A DNA stretch of 19,012 nt, taken from Coemansia sp. RSA 922 (Eukaryota > Kickxellomycota > Kickxellomycetes > Kickxellales > Kickxellaceae). The translations under genes were made by a program, and so were the position numbers. The stretch is from NCBI GenBank assembly GCA_027577415.1, contig JANBQS010000396.1, forward strand, positions 1 through 19,012, read 5' to 3'. A model generated the notes under the pieces. That model ran no database searches and was not told where the DNA came from. It worked only from the letters and a program-made list of their open reading frames with translations. Below, piece by piece: positions 1-8,537 of the stretch. The number at the start of each line of letters is the position of its first letter. Within the stretch, counting starts at the first letter, position 1.

Positions 1-215
1 CTCTCTTCTAACCCTCTCTAACCCCTCTCTAAACCTCTCTTTCTAACCTCTCTCTCTCTCTCTTTCTAACCCCCTCTCTCTCTTCTAACCTCTCTCTCTC
101 TCCTTCTAACCCTTCTCTCTCTTTTCTAACCTCTCTCTCTTCTAACCCCCTCTCTTCTAACCCTCTCTCTTCTAACCCCCTCTTCTAACCCCCTCTTCTT
201 CTAACCCCCCCTCTC
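1..215. repeat. CT-rich satellite with recurring CTAACC core
   Basis: The plus strand is almost pure pyrimidine, made of variable (CT)n runs broken by about 13 occurrences of CTAACC (one is CTAAACC), spaced roughly 10 to 24 bases apart, for example at 8, 18, 43, 66, 85, 106, 126, 142, 157, 172, 185 and 201. The core resembles the C-rich strand of a fungal telomere (CCCTAA), and at the left edge of a sequence that strand would read in this orientation. The spacing is too irregular for a clean telomere. It could be subtelomeric satellite or an ordinary microsatellite. No coding signal is visible. Confidence 0.8.
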
Positions 216-270
216 TGCTCTTTTTATACCCCAAGTTTTGAAGCAAGCAGTATAAAAAATCAGTGGCCAA

Positions 271-361
271 ACAGACACACACATCTACAGTTCTTTGGGT
301 CAAAGAATGTGCAATATAGCAGTGACACCATTGACTTGCTTTGAATGCTTTGAAGAAAGAA
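271..361 (+). repeat. Dispersed module, copy A (leader plus core)
   Basis: The leader begins ACAGACACACACATCTACA and is followed by a core beginning CAAAGAATGTGCAATA and ending TTTGAAGAAAGAA. The core recurs at 437-488 and the leader plus core recurs at 493-577. This copy carries a short internal duplication of CTTTGAA. Function is unknown. Short reading frames crossing it are not supported as genes. Confidence 0.7.
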
Positions 362-436
362 TACAGCAGAGTGGCCAACATGGATTTCCCAACACACTTT
401 TCAATTGAGCTGGAAAACTGGAAACATGCATTGTGT

Positions 437-488
437 CAAAGAATGTGCAATAAAGCAGTGACATCATTGACTTGCTTTGAAGAAAGAA
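437..488 (+). repeat. Dispersed module, copy B (core only)
   Basis: This copy contains the core alone, from CAAAGAATGTGCAATAAAG to TTGAAGAAAGAA. It differs from copy A by a few substitutions and lacks the ACACAC leader. It lies between copies A and C, so the array looks like successive local duplications followed by divergence. Confidence 0.7.
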
Positions 489-492
489 AACA

Positions 493-577
493 ACAGACAC
501 ACACATCTACATTTCTTTGGCTCCAAGGCTGTGCAATAAAGCAATGACATCATTGACTTGCTTTGAAGAAATAAAAC
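493..577 (+). repeat. Dispersed module, copy C (leader plus core)
   Basis: The leader ACAGACACACACATCTACA and the core are both present, offset about 222 bp from copy A. The core keeps GTGCAATAAAGCAATGACAT and ends TTTGAAGAAATAAAA. A weaker fourth fragment, the 13-mer GCAATGACATCAT, occurs again at 638-650. From 578 to about 820 I see only AT-rich DNA with such fragments and no gene. Confidence 0.65.
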
Positions 578-820
578 AGCAGAAAGACCAACTTGGCATT
601 CACCACACTTGCAATAATTATGCTAAAAAATGGTGATGCAATGACATCATAAAGTAACCATTTTCTTTGAGGCAAAGAAAGCACTATAAGTCTGTCTCAC
701 TGTTGATTTGCTTTTAAGAAAGAAAGTATCTATGCAGATAGTCTAGCATGGAATCTCCAACACATTTTTTTACAATCCTAGCTTACCCAAGTGCAAAATG
801 GTTTGTCTTCCACCATTTGC

Positions 821-828
821 TATAAAAG
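821..828 (+). promoter_or_regulatory. TATA-like box upstream of orphan frame
   Basis: TATAAAAG lies 123 bases before the ATG at 951. A (CAA)n tract at about 864-882 lies between them and would sit in a 5' untranslated region. The arrangement resembles a core promoter for the orphan frame, but in AT-rich DNA such a match can arise by chance. Confidence 0.35.
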
Positions 829-950
829 GCATAGTCATCTACTGCTGTTGGCTTTTTTTTTCTCAACAACAACAACAACAACCATATTCTGATCTCTAAT
901 AACCAGCTACATTTACAGAACAACAAGTTTTTAAAGTTTAGCCTTGCACA

Positions 951-1289
951 ATGAATTTCTGTTTCCTTGTTGGATGTGATGATAATTCCAACATCATCAT
1001 CAAGAAGTATGTGGCTTGTAGTCTTGGAAAGATGGCAGAATCATTTCCAAATGGTGAATATGTTGTATTTACTAAAAATGGGTATAAAGACATGGGCTCA
1101 TTTTATGATAGGATGACTCTAGATACTGATGGTTATCGTCATTGTGGTCGTGGTCGTGGTCTAATATATATTGTGTCCAAGTCAACAGCAGCACGTGACA
1201 CCAATTTAAGAGCAACCATAGAAGGTATGGGTTATGAGAACTTTCTGACATTTATGGATCCTAAAGCTGAGCAATATATCAATGTCTAG
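951..1289 (+). CDS. Hypothetical protein, 112 residues, orphan
   Basis: I do not recognise this frame. It encodes a soluble-looking 112-residue protein with no signal peptide or long hydrophobic segment. It starts MNFCFLVGCDDN and has a short RHCGRGRG basic/glycine patch near residues 63-70. The composition is balanced rather than low-complexity, which favours a real or recently real gene. The base composition is much more AT-rich than the GC-rich Nudix gene 560 bp downstream. A TATA-like box and a CAA tract precede it. It could be a lineage-specific gene, one exon of a larger gene, or a remnant of a mobile element. I found no intron that usefully extends it. Confidence 0.35.
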   Translation: MNFCFLVGCDDNSNIIIKKYVACSLGKMAESFPNGEYVVFTKNGYKDMGSFYDRMTLDTDGYRHCGRGRGLIYIVSKSTAARDTNLRATIEGMGYENFLTFMDPKAEQYINV

Positions 1290-1851
1290 GAGCTTGATAA
1301 CACACAGAGCACTGCTCTTGCCCAGTATATGCAAAGCCTTCCTAGACGACTCTAGACAGTATTTTCAAAGGCCAGATGCACATTACACTTGCATTCACTG
1401 GTGTAGGATTGTTAGACCACCCAAATGATGTTCACACAGCTTGGTCACAAGGCCTGATGCGGTCATCTGATTTTATTACTAGTAGCATTAATGACATGTG
1501 CTACAGTGGTACAACTTTGTTAACTAAAGGACTGCATATAGAAATCCAGTTTAGGTTTTCTTGTCATCATTTCTATAGCTTTTATTATTTTAAATATAAA
1601 GACACTTGAATTGTCATGCTTTTTATCATGGGATGAGACACCCAATCAGAGTGGGACATGGAAAGCCGAATGTGTTATTGTTTCTATTAGCATCTACATG
1701 GGATACTTGAAAAAATCCCCCTAACAGATTGAAGGTGCCTGTTGATTACAATTGACCCGGATCAAATCAAACTGGCCCTTTTATCTTTGCCAAAAGTGTG
1801 TCGCACTTTCCTGTATTCTTCTGTTTCTTCAATTTGAAATTAATAATAATT
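1290..1851. other. Intergenic, AT-rich, no supported gene
   Basis: This stretch holds a 77-codon frame (1376-1609) without recognisable domains, ending in AT-rich low-quality sequence, so I do not call it. The last roughly 150 bases must contain the promoter of the Nudix gene starting at 1852. No clear TATA box is visible. The codons that extend the Nudix frame upstream from 1798 translate as a phenylalanine- and isoleucine-rich string typical of non-coding pyrimidine and AT DNA. Confidence 0.6.
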
Positions 1852-2781
1852 ATGTCTAGTCTTTTAGAAGTTGTGTCGGAATGCAACTGTGTGGCGGACG
1901 TCGACTTGCTAGCTGAGCGCGAGGGATTGTACCGGTTTATAGTCAATGGCCGGCTGGTGGGACACATTTCGGCGAGCGACATTTCGGCATTGAAAAGCGT
2001 AGAGAATGAGCGAGCACATGCAGTATTTAAATTCGACACTGTCCAGCGCACGCTGTCGTTCAGCGAAGAGTTTAGCGACTGTGGCACTCGCAGTGCGGCA
2101 GTCGCCGACCTGCTTGCACAAATGCGGAGTGAAAAGGCGTGGGCGTCGCTGTCAAAGTGGCGCGGCGAGCTGTATCCGGTCTACGACGGCGCTGGCGCAG
2201 TGGCGGTGATGATTGAGCGGGCGGCGTCTTACAACTTTGGCATTCGCACTTTTGGCGTGCACGTTAATGGGTATACGCGCTCGACGACTGGCGAGCTGCG
2301 GATGTGGGTTGGGCGGCGCTCGCAGCTAAAGCCCACGTGGCCCGGGTACCTCGACCAGATTGCTGCGGGCGGCATTGGCGACGGCTTGGGCGCGTGGGAG
2401 AGCATGGTCAAAGAGTGCGGCGAGGAGGCCGGCATTCCGCCAGCGCTGGCTCAGCGCGGCCGCTTTGCTGGGACCATCCAGTACTTTACGCGGTCGGACC
2501 TGGGCCTGCAGCCCGAAACGCAGTTTGTGTTCGACCTGGAGCTGCCCAGCGACTTTGTGCCGGCTCCCACTGACGGCGAAGTCGACTCGTTTCTCCACGT
2601 GACGCTGGACGAGGCTGTTGGCCGGCTGAGGCGGGGCGAGTTCAAGCCCAACTGTGGTGCGTGCGTAATTGATTTTTTGATCCGCCATGGCTTTGTGACG
2701 CCCGACAATGAGCCCGAGTACTTGTCGATTGTGGACAATTTGCACCGACCACTGCCGCACCCCGCACCCCGCTACAGCTAG
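1852..2781 (+). CDS. Nudix hydrolase with DUF4743 domain (YJR142W/AtNUDT24 type)
   Basis: A 309-residue protein with an N-terminal DUF4743-like region (about 1-125) and a Nudix domain (about 125-280). The Nudix box region reads GGIGDGLGAWESMVKECGEE followed by AGI. It keeps the metal-binding KExxEE segment but has Leu where the classical GX5E glutamate sits, as the plant and yeast members also lack it. Further family hallmarks are ELPSDFVPAPTDGEVDSF and CVIDFLIRHGF. Established knowledge: this family (yeast YJR142W, the Nudix half of S. pombe Tnr3, plant NUDT20/24) dephosphorylates damaged thiamine diphosphates such as oxothiamine diphosphate. No thiamine pyrophosphokinase domain is fused here. 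I chose the ATG at 1852 because the 18 codons upstream are low-complexity and MSSLLEVV begins family-like sequence. The gene is markedly GC-rich compared with its flanks. Confidence 0.9.
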   Translation: MSSLLEVVSECNCVADVDLLAEREGLYRFIVNGRLVGHISASDISALKSVENERAHAVFKFDTVQRTLSFSEEFSDCGTRSAAVADLLAQMRSEKAWASLSKWRGELYPVYDGAGAVAVMIERAASYNFGIRTFGVHVNGYTRSTTGELRMWVGRRSQLKPTWPGYLDQIAAGGIGDGLGAWESMVKECGEEAGIPPALAQRGRFAGTIQYFTRSDLGLQPETQFVFDLELPSDFVPAPTDGEVDSFLHVTLDEAVGRLRRGEFKPNCGACVIDFLIRHGFVTPDNEPEYLSIVDNLHRPLPHPAPRYS

Positions 2782-3159
2782 GTAATTACATTTGGATCGA
2801 GCGCAAGAGATAAGTGAGGGGGGAAAAGGAAGAGAAATGTTGACTCCACATTTTTTACTGCCAATATCTAAAGTTTGCCTCTCTCTCTTTCTCCCCCCCC
2901 CCCGCCTTTTTGCGCCTGGAATGTTTTATTTTTTAAACCCTCCCCCCCCATTCTCATTCCCCCCACAAATCTTGCTACACACATGCTCGCGTGCTTGAAA
3001 GGGGAAAGTGTTGTTCAAACTAGCATGGAAGTTGGGACATTTTTTGCTTCCAAACCACGACAAATATCTCTCTCTTTCTCTCTCTCTTCCATCCGATCTC
3101 TTGTCACTTTTATATTTATTTGTTATAAACTCTATATAGATTTTTCATTTATCCGGGAG
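2782..3159 (+). promoter_or_regulatory. Pyrimidine-rich promoter/leader of the kinase gene
   Basis: The stretch contains an 11-base C run (2893-2903), an 8-base C run (2942-2949) and CT microsatellites (2880-2892 and 3068-3090). CT-rich blocks before the start codon are common in fungal promoters and leaders. The kinase frame stays open upstream to 2875, but that extension is encoded by these runs and gives proline/serine strings, so I treat it as non-coding. A similar C- and CT-rich block precedes the gene at 12826. Confidence 0.5.
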
Positions 3160-6100
3160 ATGTCTGACAATTACGCCGCCAATGAAACAACAGTTAATGG
3201 CAACTCCGCTGCTGCGCCTTTGTTTTCAGGCGACGGTTTGGGTAATCGACTAGAGTTTAGTATCAGCCTATCGATGCTCAATCGGCCACCCGCTCATGAT
3301 ATTGACGAAAAGACTCTAAAGACTCCGCCTCCTCGTATTCAGTCTCAGGTCAAGCGCAAGTCTCTTCGGCATTTGATCCACGCACATGTTCGCCGACCTG
3401 ATACTGTTCCTAGAGCGACTGAGGTGGCCGCCAGACAGACGAGCCGCGAGTCGCCTGTTGACAATTTCAATCTGCCATTGCCCAAGCTTCCATCGCCGCT
3501 GGCCTCGTTTGGCGTCGAGCTACAGTGGTCCGGCAGTAACAACCGAGCCAAGGCGGAATTGCCTACTACTGTGGGCAATGTTATTGAGAGCGACGAGGAC
3601 TCGTCTACCCGAGTAGTAGTTGATCCTGATATCGTTGTCCCACCAGCAGCTGCGGATCCTGATATGGTTGGCATTCCTATTGCTCGTAGGTGGTCGTCGT
3701 CGGGTGTCATGGAGAGTCCTCAGCGCCGTCGTAGTCTCATGTTCCAACCGCTCTTGGATGTCACTGCTGTTGGCGCATTGATTGACACATTTGCTGATCG
3801 ACCAATGACGCCAGCGACGACTACTGTGCCTAAATCTGACTTTGACGGCACTAAGCAGCGTATCATGGGCGGACTGCGTCGTGCTACGACGGTGATATCG
3901 TCTAATCGCCACAAGCTCAAGCTGCTGAGACGTCGTCCCAGTGCTGATGTGCTTAACGAAATCAGCGCAATCGAATCTACTCAGCCTGACAACCAAGCGG
4001 CTGTTGCTCAGCCATGCGATGACAATGCTATTATCCCAATGTCTCATGTTTCTGCTGCCGAGCTCACAACCGCATTGCCTCCAGCACCTCAACAGCAGGT
4101 GGAAGCTACTACGCCTCGTGTTCGTAGAGCTGGTACGCTCAACATCTCTACTCGTCGGCCACCACCATCCACCACCACTACTACCAGTCGGCTCAAGCGA
4201 TCGCCCACACACCACGGGCAGCCACCTAGCACTGCATCAGCGCCAGTCGATAGCAGCAACATTGGGCTCGGATATGCGCCAATAGCCGTATCGCTGAAGA
4301 GCTCTCGGTCGCGGCAGTTTCTTCTCAACACGCCCCTAGGAGAATTTGAAATCCTACGTACGCTGGGGCAGGGCAGCTACGGCAAAGTAAAGCTCATGCG
4401 GTCGGCGCTGACAGCCGAGCAATTCGCCGTCAAGATTATCAAGCGCTATCCGCCACACAAGCACCGCCGAGGACATGCCGAGTACCGCAAGGCCAAGACA
4501 TTGGATCGTCGCGTAGTGAGGGAGGCTAATTTGGCTGCTATCTTGGGCCAGTTGCATCCGCATATCGTGCCATTGCATGATTTTCGGGTAACCGATACGC
4601 ATTTTTACTTGTTCTACGCCTACGTCAATGGCGTCACTCTCGCTGAAAGAGTCGGGTCGAGTGGGCTGAGTGAGAGGGAGGCGCGTGCGGTGTTCAAGCC
4701 TGTTGTCGAGACTATTCGCTTCTGCCACCAGTATTCGGTCATTCACCGCGATATCAAGCTTGAAAATGTGCTTATCGACTATGCCGACGAGGCACAAGAC
4801 GCGTGGCCATTGCTCGGTCGAGGCGCATCGGCTACAATGGCTGCTGCTAGCCAACGCTCATTGGCCAATCTGCATCGCAGCGCCAGTGCCACTACGTCAG
4901 GCAAGCGGGGCGACGAGGCATCGGGGACCGGAGTATGCTCGCCGCCGCCAGTCGACTACCGCGTGGCGTCGGTGTTTGACGGGCGTGTCAAGATAATAGA
5001 CTTTGGCTTGGCAAACTTTTTCGACGGGACGTCTTTGATGGAAACGTTCTGCGGCAGCCTGCCTTATACGGCGCCGGAGATACTGCGTGGGGACGCGTAT
5101 GTGGGCCCTGAGATCGACGTATGGTCGTTGGGCGTGTTGCTGTACGTCATGATGACTGGACAGTTTCCGTTTGAGGACCCTGCGCAGATCAGGAACTTTG
5201 ACAAAATCATGGCTGGTGATTTTGCACTTCGTCCTACGATGAGCCGTGCTTTGCAGGATCTCTTGGTCAAGATGCTTGAGCCCAGCTCCAAGCGCCGCAT
5301 CACTATGCAGGGCGTGCTGCAGCACGAGTGGCTGGTCAGTAGTGAGAAGGGGGGTCCCGCCGGCAGCTTGTCGTTTGCAGCATCATGCGAACCAATCCCC
5401 AGCGTAGTACCTGCCCCCGGCACCTGCTGCTCACGCCACCCTTATGCGCTTACTGACGCTATCCACGACCGTCGCACGTTATTACTGCCTGGTCCCAGTA
5501 TTAACCGAATCATTGCGCGCGAGGTAGCTACGTGCTTGGACCGCAGTCTCGACGAAGTCATGCGGCTATTGGAAGTGGCAATGTCAGCGGGCAGTAAAAG
5601 TACTACTACCAAAGCGCCTACTTTGAGTGTGCATCAGGGCGCGGCCGCGCATCAGTGGCCAAGCGCCTTGTCTGAGCTGAATTCTCAGACTACGCTCATC
5701 GAAGTACCCAATTCGCCTGTCGTTTCTGTTTACGCGCTGGTGTTACAGCAGATTGGTATGCGCCGATACTACTTGGAATTACCCGCTACCGAGCCCAGTG
5801 GCCTGTCTACGACGCTCTCTAGTTCGTCGCAGCTGGCTGCTAGTACTTATGGATGCGGTGGATTACGCGACTTGGCCGAACCGACAAAGAGTCAGACGTT
5901 GATCGATCGGTTGACTACTCAGATCAGTCATTTGGTCTCTATGACTGGCAGTCTTGTTGGCGGCGGCGTAGTTAATGCCAGTGCTGCTACATTGCCTCCG
6001 TCTAAGCAGCAATCGCGTATCGCCGATATAGCCGACTCTGTCGTACAGCCAGCCTACATGCAACCGCTTAGTGCCGGACCGCCGACTACGAGAAAGCGTT

Positions 6101-7062
6101 TGAGATCGAGTCGCATCCGCGATACTGTCAGTAGCACCCACCAGACGCTTACGAACGAGCCTCGCGTCCGTTGTATTGGAACATTGGAGGAGCTGCACGA
6201 TCGCATAACACTGCCCAGCGAGCTGTCTAGTCTGCCGGCGGAGGAGGTACTGGGACTAGTATCGTCCTTGCTTAAATTACACGAGATCACGCACACGTTC
6301 GTCGAGACTCAGCGCATGCCTATGCAAAAGGCATTGGATACGAGCATATTCCCCCTTAAAACTATCGCCGCCATGGTATCGTCCGCCTACGTTCCCATGT
6401 CTCCTCCCAATGCCGAGCCACAAGTGGTTGGCCAGTCGCAAGCGAGTAATCTTCGGTCGCTAATCCACGGCATGTTCTCCAAGTCGACACAACTAGAGCA
6501 GAACAGTGATAGAGTCAATGACACGGCTCGTAGACGGTTGACTCAGTTACGTACAAAGGCTTCGAGCAGACAGATTCGTGATCGGCAGCAACACAGTACA
6601 TTGACTATTGTCCATCCACATTTATCAGAAGCTGCCACAGCCATGGATCATTGTCGGTCTCCACCATCTCCACCGCCACTACCACCAGCATCGCCTCAGA
6701 ACATGTCACAGCACAATATTCTGGCGACGGGCGATATGCCGGAAATAACTACGACAGTACCAGTGAAATATGCAACAGCCGTGATACTCGCACAATATTC
6801 GCCGTCACTCAACAGATGGCGAGAAACCGAAGTAGTAGAGTACTATAGCTGCTCAGTACGCATCGAATTAGTACGAGTCAATGGACCCGGAAATATGCGT
6901 CATCCACGATACGCCCTATTAGTTGATAGAATGACAGGACACAAGGGTAAATTCTCTCTCTTTAAAATGTTTTTGCTTCGTATGGTCGCCGCACTACCAG
7001 CACTTGTCCCAGAAAAATTTGATCCACGTCCTGCTGCCGATCCTCTTATAACCGTATGCTAA
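3160..7062 (+). CDS. KIN1: KIN1/KIN2-like serine/threonine protein kinase
   Basis: A 1300-residue kinase. The N-terminal ~390 residues are disordered, rich in Ser, Pro, Thr and Arg. The catalytic domain spans about 396-725: glycine loop GQGSYG (403-408), Lys425 in FAVKII, HRD 529-531, DFG 614-616, activation-loop TFCGSLPYTAPE with Thr629 and APE 638-640. The RRVVREANLAAILG segment and LxTFCGS loop match fungal Kin1 (MARK/PAR-1 relatives). After the kinase come a SLDEVMRLLE segment and PVVSVYALVLQQI, like the region after the Kin1 catalytic core. The last ~70 residues (about 1228-1295) resemble a diverged membrane-binding KA1 domain. Known members act at the plasma membrane in polarity, exocytosis, wall integrity and the unfolded-protein response. 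Unusual: about 65 extra residues between HRD and DFG. The start at 3160 is preferred over in-frame ATGs at 2875 and 3025 that follow CT-rich leader DNA. Confidence 0.88.
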   Translation: MSDNYAANETTVNGNSAAAPLFSGDGLGNRLEFSISLSMLNRPPAHDIDEKTLKTPPPRIQSQVKRKSLRHLIHAHVRRPDTVPRATEVAARQTSRESPVDNFNLPLPKLPSPLASFGVELQWSGSNNRAKAELPTTVGNVIESDEDSSTRVVVDPDIVVPPAAADPDMVGIPIARRWSSSGVMESPQRRRSLMFQPLLDVTAVGALIDTFADRPMTPATTTVPKSDFDGTKQRIMGGLRRATTVISSNRHKLKLLRRRPSADVLNEISAIESTQPDNQAAVAQPCDDNAIIPMSHVSAAELTTALPPAPQQQVEATTPRVRRAGTLNISTRRPPPSTTTTTSRLKRSPTHHGQPPSTASAPVDSSNIGLGYAPIAVSLKSSRSRQFLLNTPLGEFEILRTLGQGSYGKVKLMRSALTAEQFAVKIIKRYPPHKHRRGHAEYRKAKTLDRRVVREANLAAILGQLHPHIVPLHDFRVTDTHFYLFYAYVNGVTLAERVGSSGLSEREARAVFKPVVETIRFCHQYSVIHRDIKLENVLIDYADEAQDAWPLLGRGASATMAAASQRSLANLHRSASATTSGKRGDEASGTGVCSPPPVDYRVASVFDGRVKIIDFGLANFFDGTSLMETFCGSLPYTAPEILRGDAYVGPEIDVWSLGVLLYVMMTGQFPFEDPAQIRNFDKIMAGDFALRPTMSRALQDLLVKMLEPSSKRRITMQGVLQHEWLVSSEKGGPAGSLSFAASCEPIPSVVPAPGTCCSRHPYALTDAIHDRRTLLLPGPSINRIIAREVATCLDRSLDEVMRLLEVAMSAGSKSTTTKAPTLSVHQGAAAHQWPSALSELNSQTTLIEVPNSPVVSVYALVLQQIGMRRYYLELPATEPSGLSTTLSSSSQLAASTYGCGGLRDLAEPTKSQTLIDRLTTQISHLVSMTGSLVGGGVVNASAATLPPSKQQSRIADIADSVVQPAYMQPLSAGPPTTRKRLRSSRIRDTVSSTHQTLTNEPRVRCIGTLEELHDRITLPSELSSLPAEEVLGLVSSLLKLHEITHTFVETQRMPMQKALDTSIFPLKTIAAMVSSAYVPMSPPNAEPQVVGQSQASNLRSLIHGMFSKSTQLEQNSDRVNDTARRRLTQLRTKASSRQIRDRQQHSTLTIVHPHLSEAATAMDHCRSPPSPPPLPPASPQNMSQHNILATGDMPEITTTVPVKYATAVILAQYSPSLNRWRETEVVEYYSCSVRIELVRVNGPGNMRHPRYALLVDRMTGHKGKFSLFKMFLLRMVAALPALVPEKFDPRPAADPLITVC

Positions 7063-7076
7063 ACGTATTATATTGC

Positions 7077-8537
7077 TTAATATATTATTGATACTAGTTT
7101 TGACCTTGCTCGTGCTGCCGATGTGTGTGCTGCGTAACTCCAGGTCAGGTGTATAGCTCCACGACCATATCCAGTATACATATTCCATTGCTCATTCATA
7201 GTATGATCACGACCAGTATGACGAGCGACACGAGCCATATACAGGTCACCAGCCGCCAGTAAATACGACAACAGGCCGCGGAACTCCCTATCGCCTTTGT
7301 AAACTAGTTTGGCTTGTAGCGAGTAAATTTGCTCAGTATTGCCTCGGATATACGGAGCCGTCCAATTAAGCAAAGAAATAAGCTCGGAGCTGACAACAAA
7401 GTACTCCATATCAGCATATGCCAAAGCCAAGCGGTAATGATACTCTGCCAAAGCCGACGTCACAAGCGACCAAGGGTTACCTAGCGACGTACCAACGCCA
7501 TTGTACACGTCCTCGGGGTACCTTCCAACAGCCACGCCAATAGGAACGGAGATACCATTGATATCTGTATAAGCTACTTGGTTTATATCGTACATGTGCT
7601 CGAAGCGACGCAGAATAGCCAAAACAGTAGAAGCCATTTCAGACGACCCCACCGAATACAAGCCATTAGTAGAGTAATGTAGCGAGGCGAGTAAAACCTG
7701 CGTATCGAGGTTACTAGTCTTTGTACTCAGTCCACCCGACCACTCGATAGTAGTTAATACGTGAGACCCGTTAGTACTGAATCGCGGCAATAATAGAGTT
7801 TCGATTTGATCAGCAACCCCAGAGTACTTTTGACTTGCATCAATATCGCCTAGTCGAAGCGCCAGAGAGGCGCCGGCTCGTAGTGCGCGGTGTTGAGCCA
7901 TAGCAGTATAGAAATGAAGACCGCGAGACTCTTCCCAAATATCACAATGAGAATTCTGCCACCAAACACTAGAGATATAATCAAGGTCGACACGAATCAA
8001 TCCGAATAACAGGCCCACATTAAAAGCCCTGTGATGTTCAGTGAGTCGAATTAACACTAGTGCGCGAATAGCAGGGCCGTCAGTCTGAGCATTACACCAA
8101 CTACCAGTAAACGGACTACCATCCATATTAAATTTTGCCTCACCCAACCGAGTATCCATTGCCTGAATGTGCCGAGTAAAGGAGACGTAGTTATCAAGCA
8201 CGATATTCAATTGCCGACTATTAGCTGGACTTTCTTGTTCAAGCCAGTTTAGTATCTCGCCCATTACCAGTGCGGAATCGCGCGTCCACGCGTAATAGTA
8301 GTCGGGATGGGAGCGAGATGGCGATGCACAGACTGCTCCTGCCATTGCTGATGGGTCATCGGCAAACGGTGCGATATTAGCCAGAATACGCGACTGCGCG
8401 TACTGGCTCTGGTCGTTGATCCAAAATGACAGAGACTCGAAAGCAGACTGATGCTGCTGAAAATAATGCTGCTGGTGGCCAACTAGGCCATTAGCAGCCA
8501 GCGAAAAAGCTAGGATAGCAGTAGTACAAAACAACAT
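7077..8537 (-). CDS. Glucoamylase, glycoside hydrolase family 15, secreted
   Basis: A 486-residue secreted enzyme expected to release glucose from the non-reducing ends of starch or glycogen. A hydrophobic signal peptide occupies about residues 1-19. GH15 blocks in order: YYYAWTRDSALV (80-91, with Arg86 and Asp87), FTGSW (143-147) and QTDGPAIRA (151-159), CDIWEESRGLHFYT (198-211, probable general acid Glu202), VAVGRYPEDVYNGVGTSLGN, and NEQW (448-451, probable general base Glu449) followed by HLTWSYAAHTSA. No starch-binding module is present at either end, so this is a bare catalytic domain. The usual GRPQ after the conserved Trp is CNAQ here (148-151), an odd substitution near the active-site cleft. 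It converges on the kinase gene, with 14 bp between the two stop codons, and lies downstream of VAC14 on the same strand. Confidence 0.93.
   Translation of the reverse strand: MLFCTTAILAFSLAANGLVGHQQHYFQQHQSAFESLSFWINDQSQYAQSRILANIAPFADDPSAMAGAVCASPSRSHPDYYYAWTRDSALVMGEILNWLEQESPANSRQLNIVLDNYVSFTRHIQAMDTRLGEAKFNMDGSPFTGSWCNAQTDGPAIRALVLIRLTEHHRAFNVGLLFGLIRVDLDYISSVWWQNSHCDIWEESRGLHFYTAMAQHRALRAGASLALRLGDIDASQKYSGVADQIETLLLPRFSTNGSHVLTTIEWSGGLSTKTSNLDTQVLLASLHYSTNGLYSVGSSEMASTVLAILRRFEHMYDINQVAYTDINGISVPIGVAVGRYPEDVYNGVGTSLGNPWSLVTSALAEYHYRLALAYADMEYFVVSSELISLLNWTAPYIRGNTEQIYSLQAKLVYKGDREFRGLLSYLLAAGDLYMARVARHTGRDHTMNEQWNMYTGYGRGAIHLTWSYAAHTSAARARSKLVSIIY

Noticed and set aside
1376..1609. 77-codon frame as a separate gene or second exon of the orphan frame
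   Set aside because: No domain, the C-terminal end is AT-rich, and the plausible splice from about 1224 to 1289 leads straight into a stop codon.
2875..3159. Upstream extension of the kinase protein by 95 codons
   Set aside because: The codons derive from C runs and CT microsatellites and give Pro/Ser/Phe strings; the ATG at 3160 begins ordinary coding sequence.
3520..4215. 231-codon open frame antisense to the kinase N-terminus
   Set aside because: It lies opposite a disordered, codon-biased region and has no recognisable domain; it is best explained as a shadow of the kinase frame.
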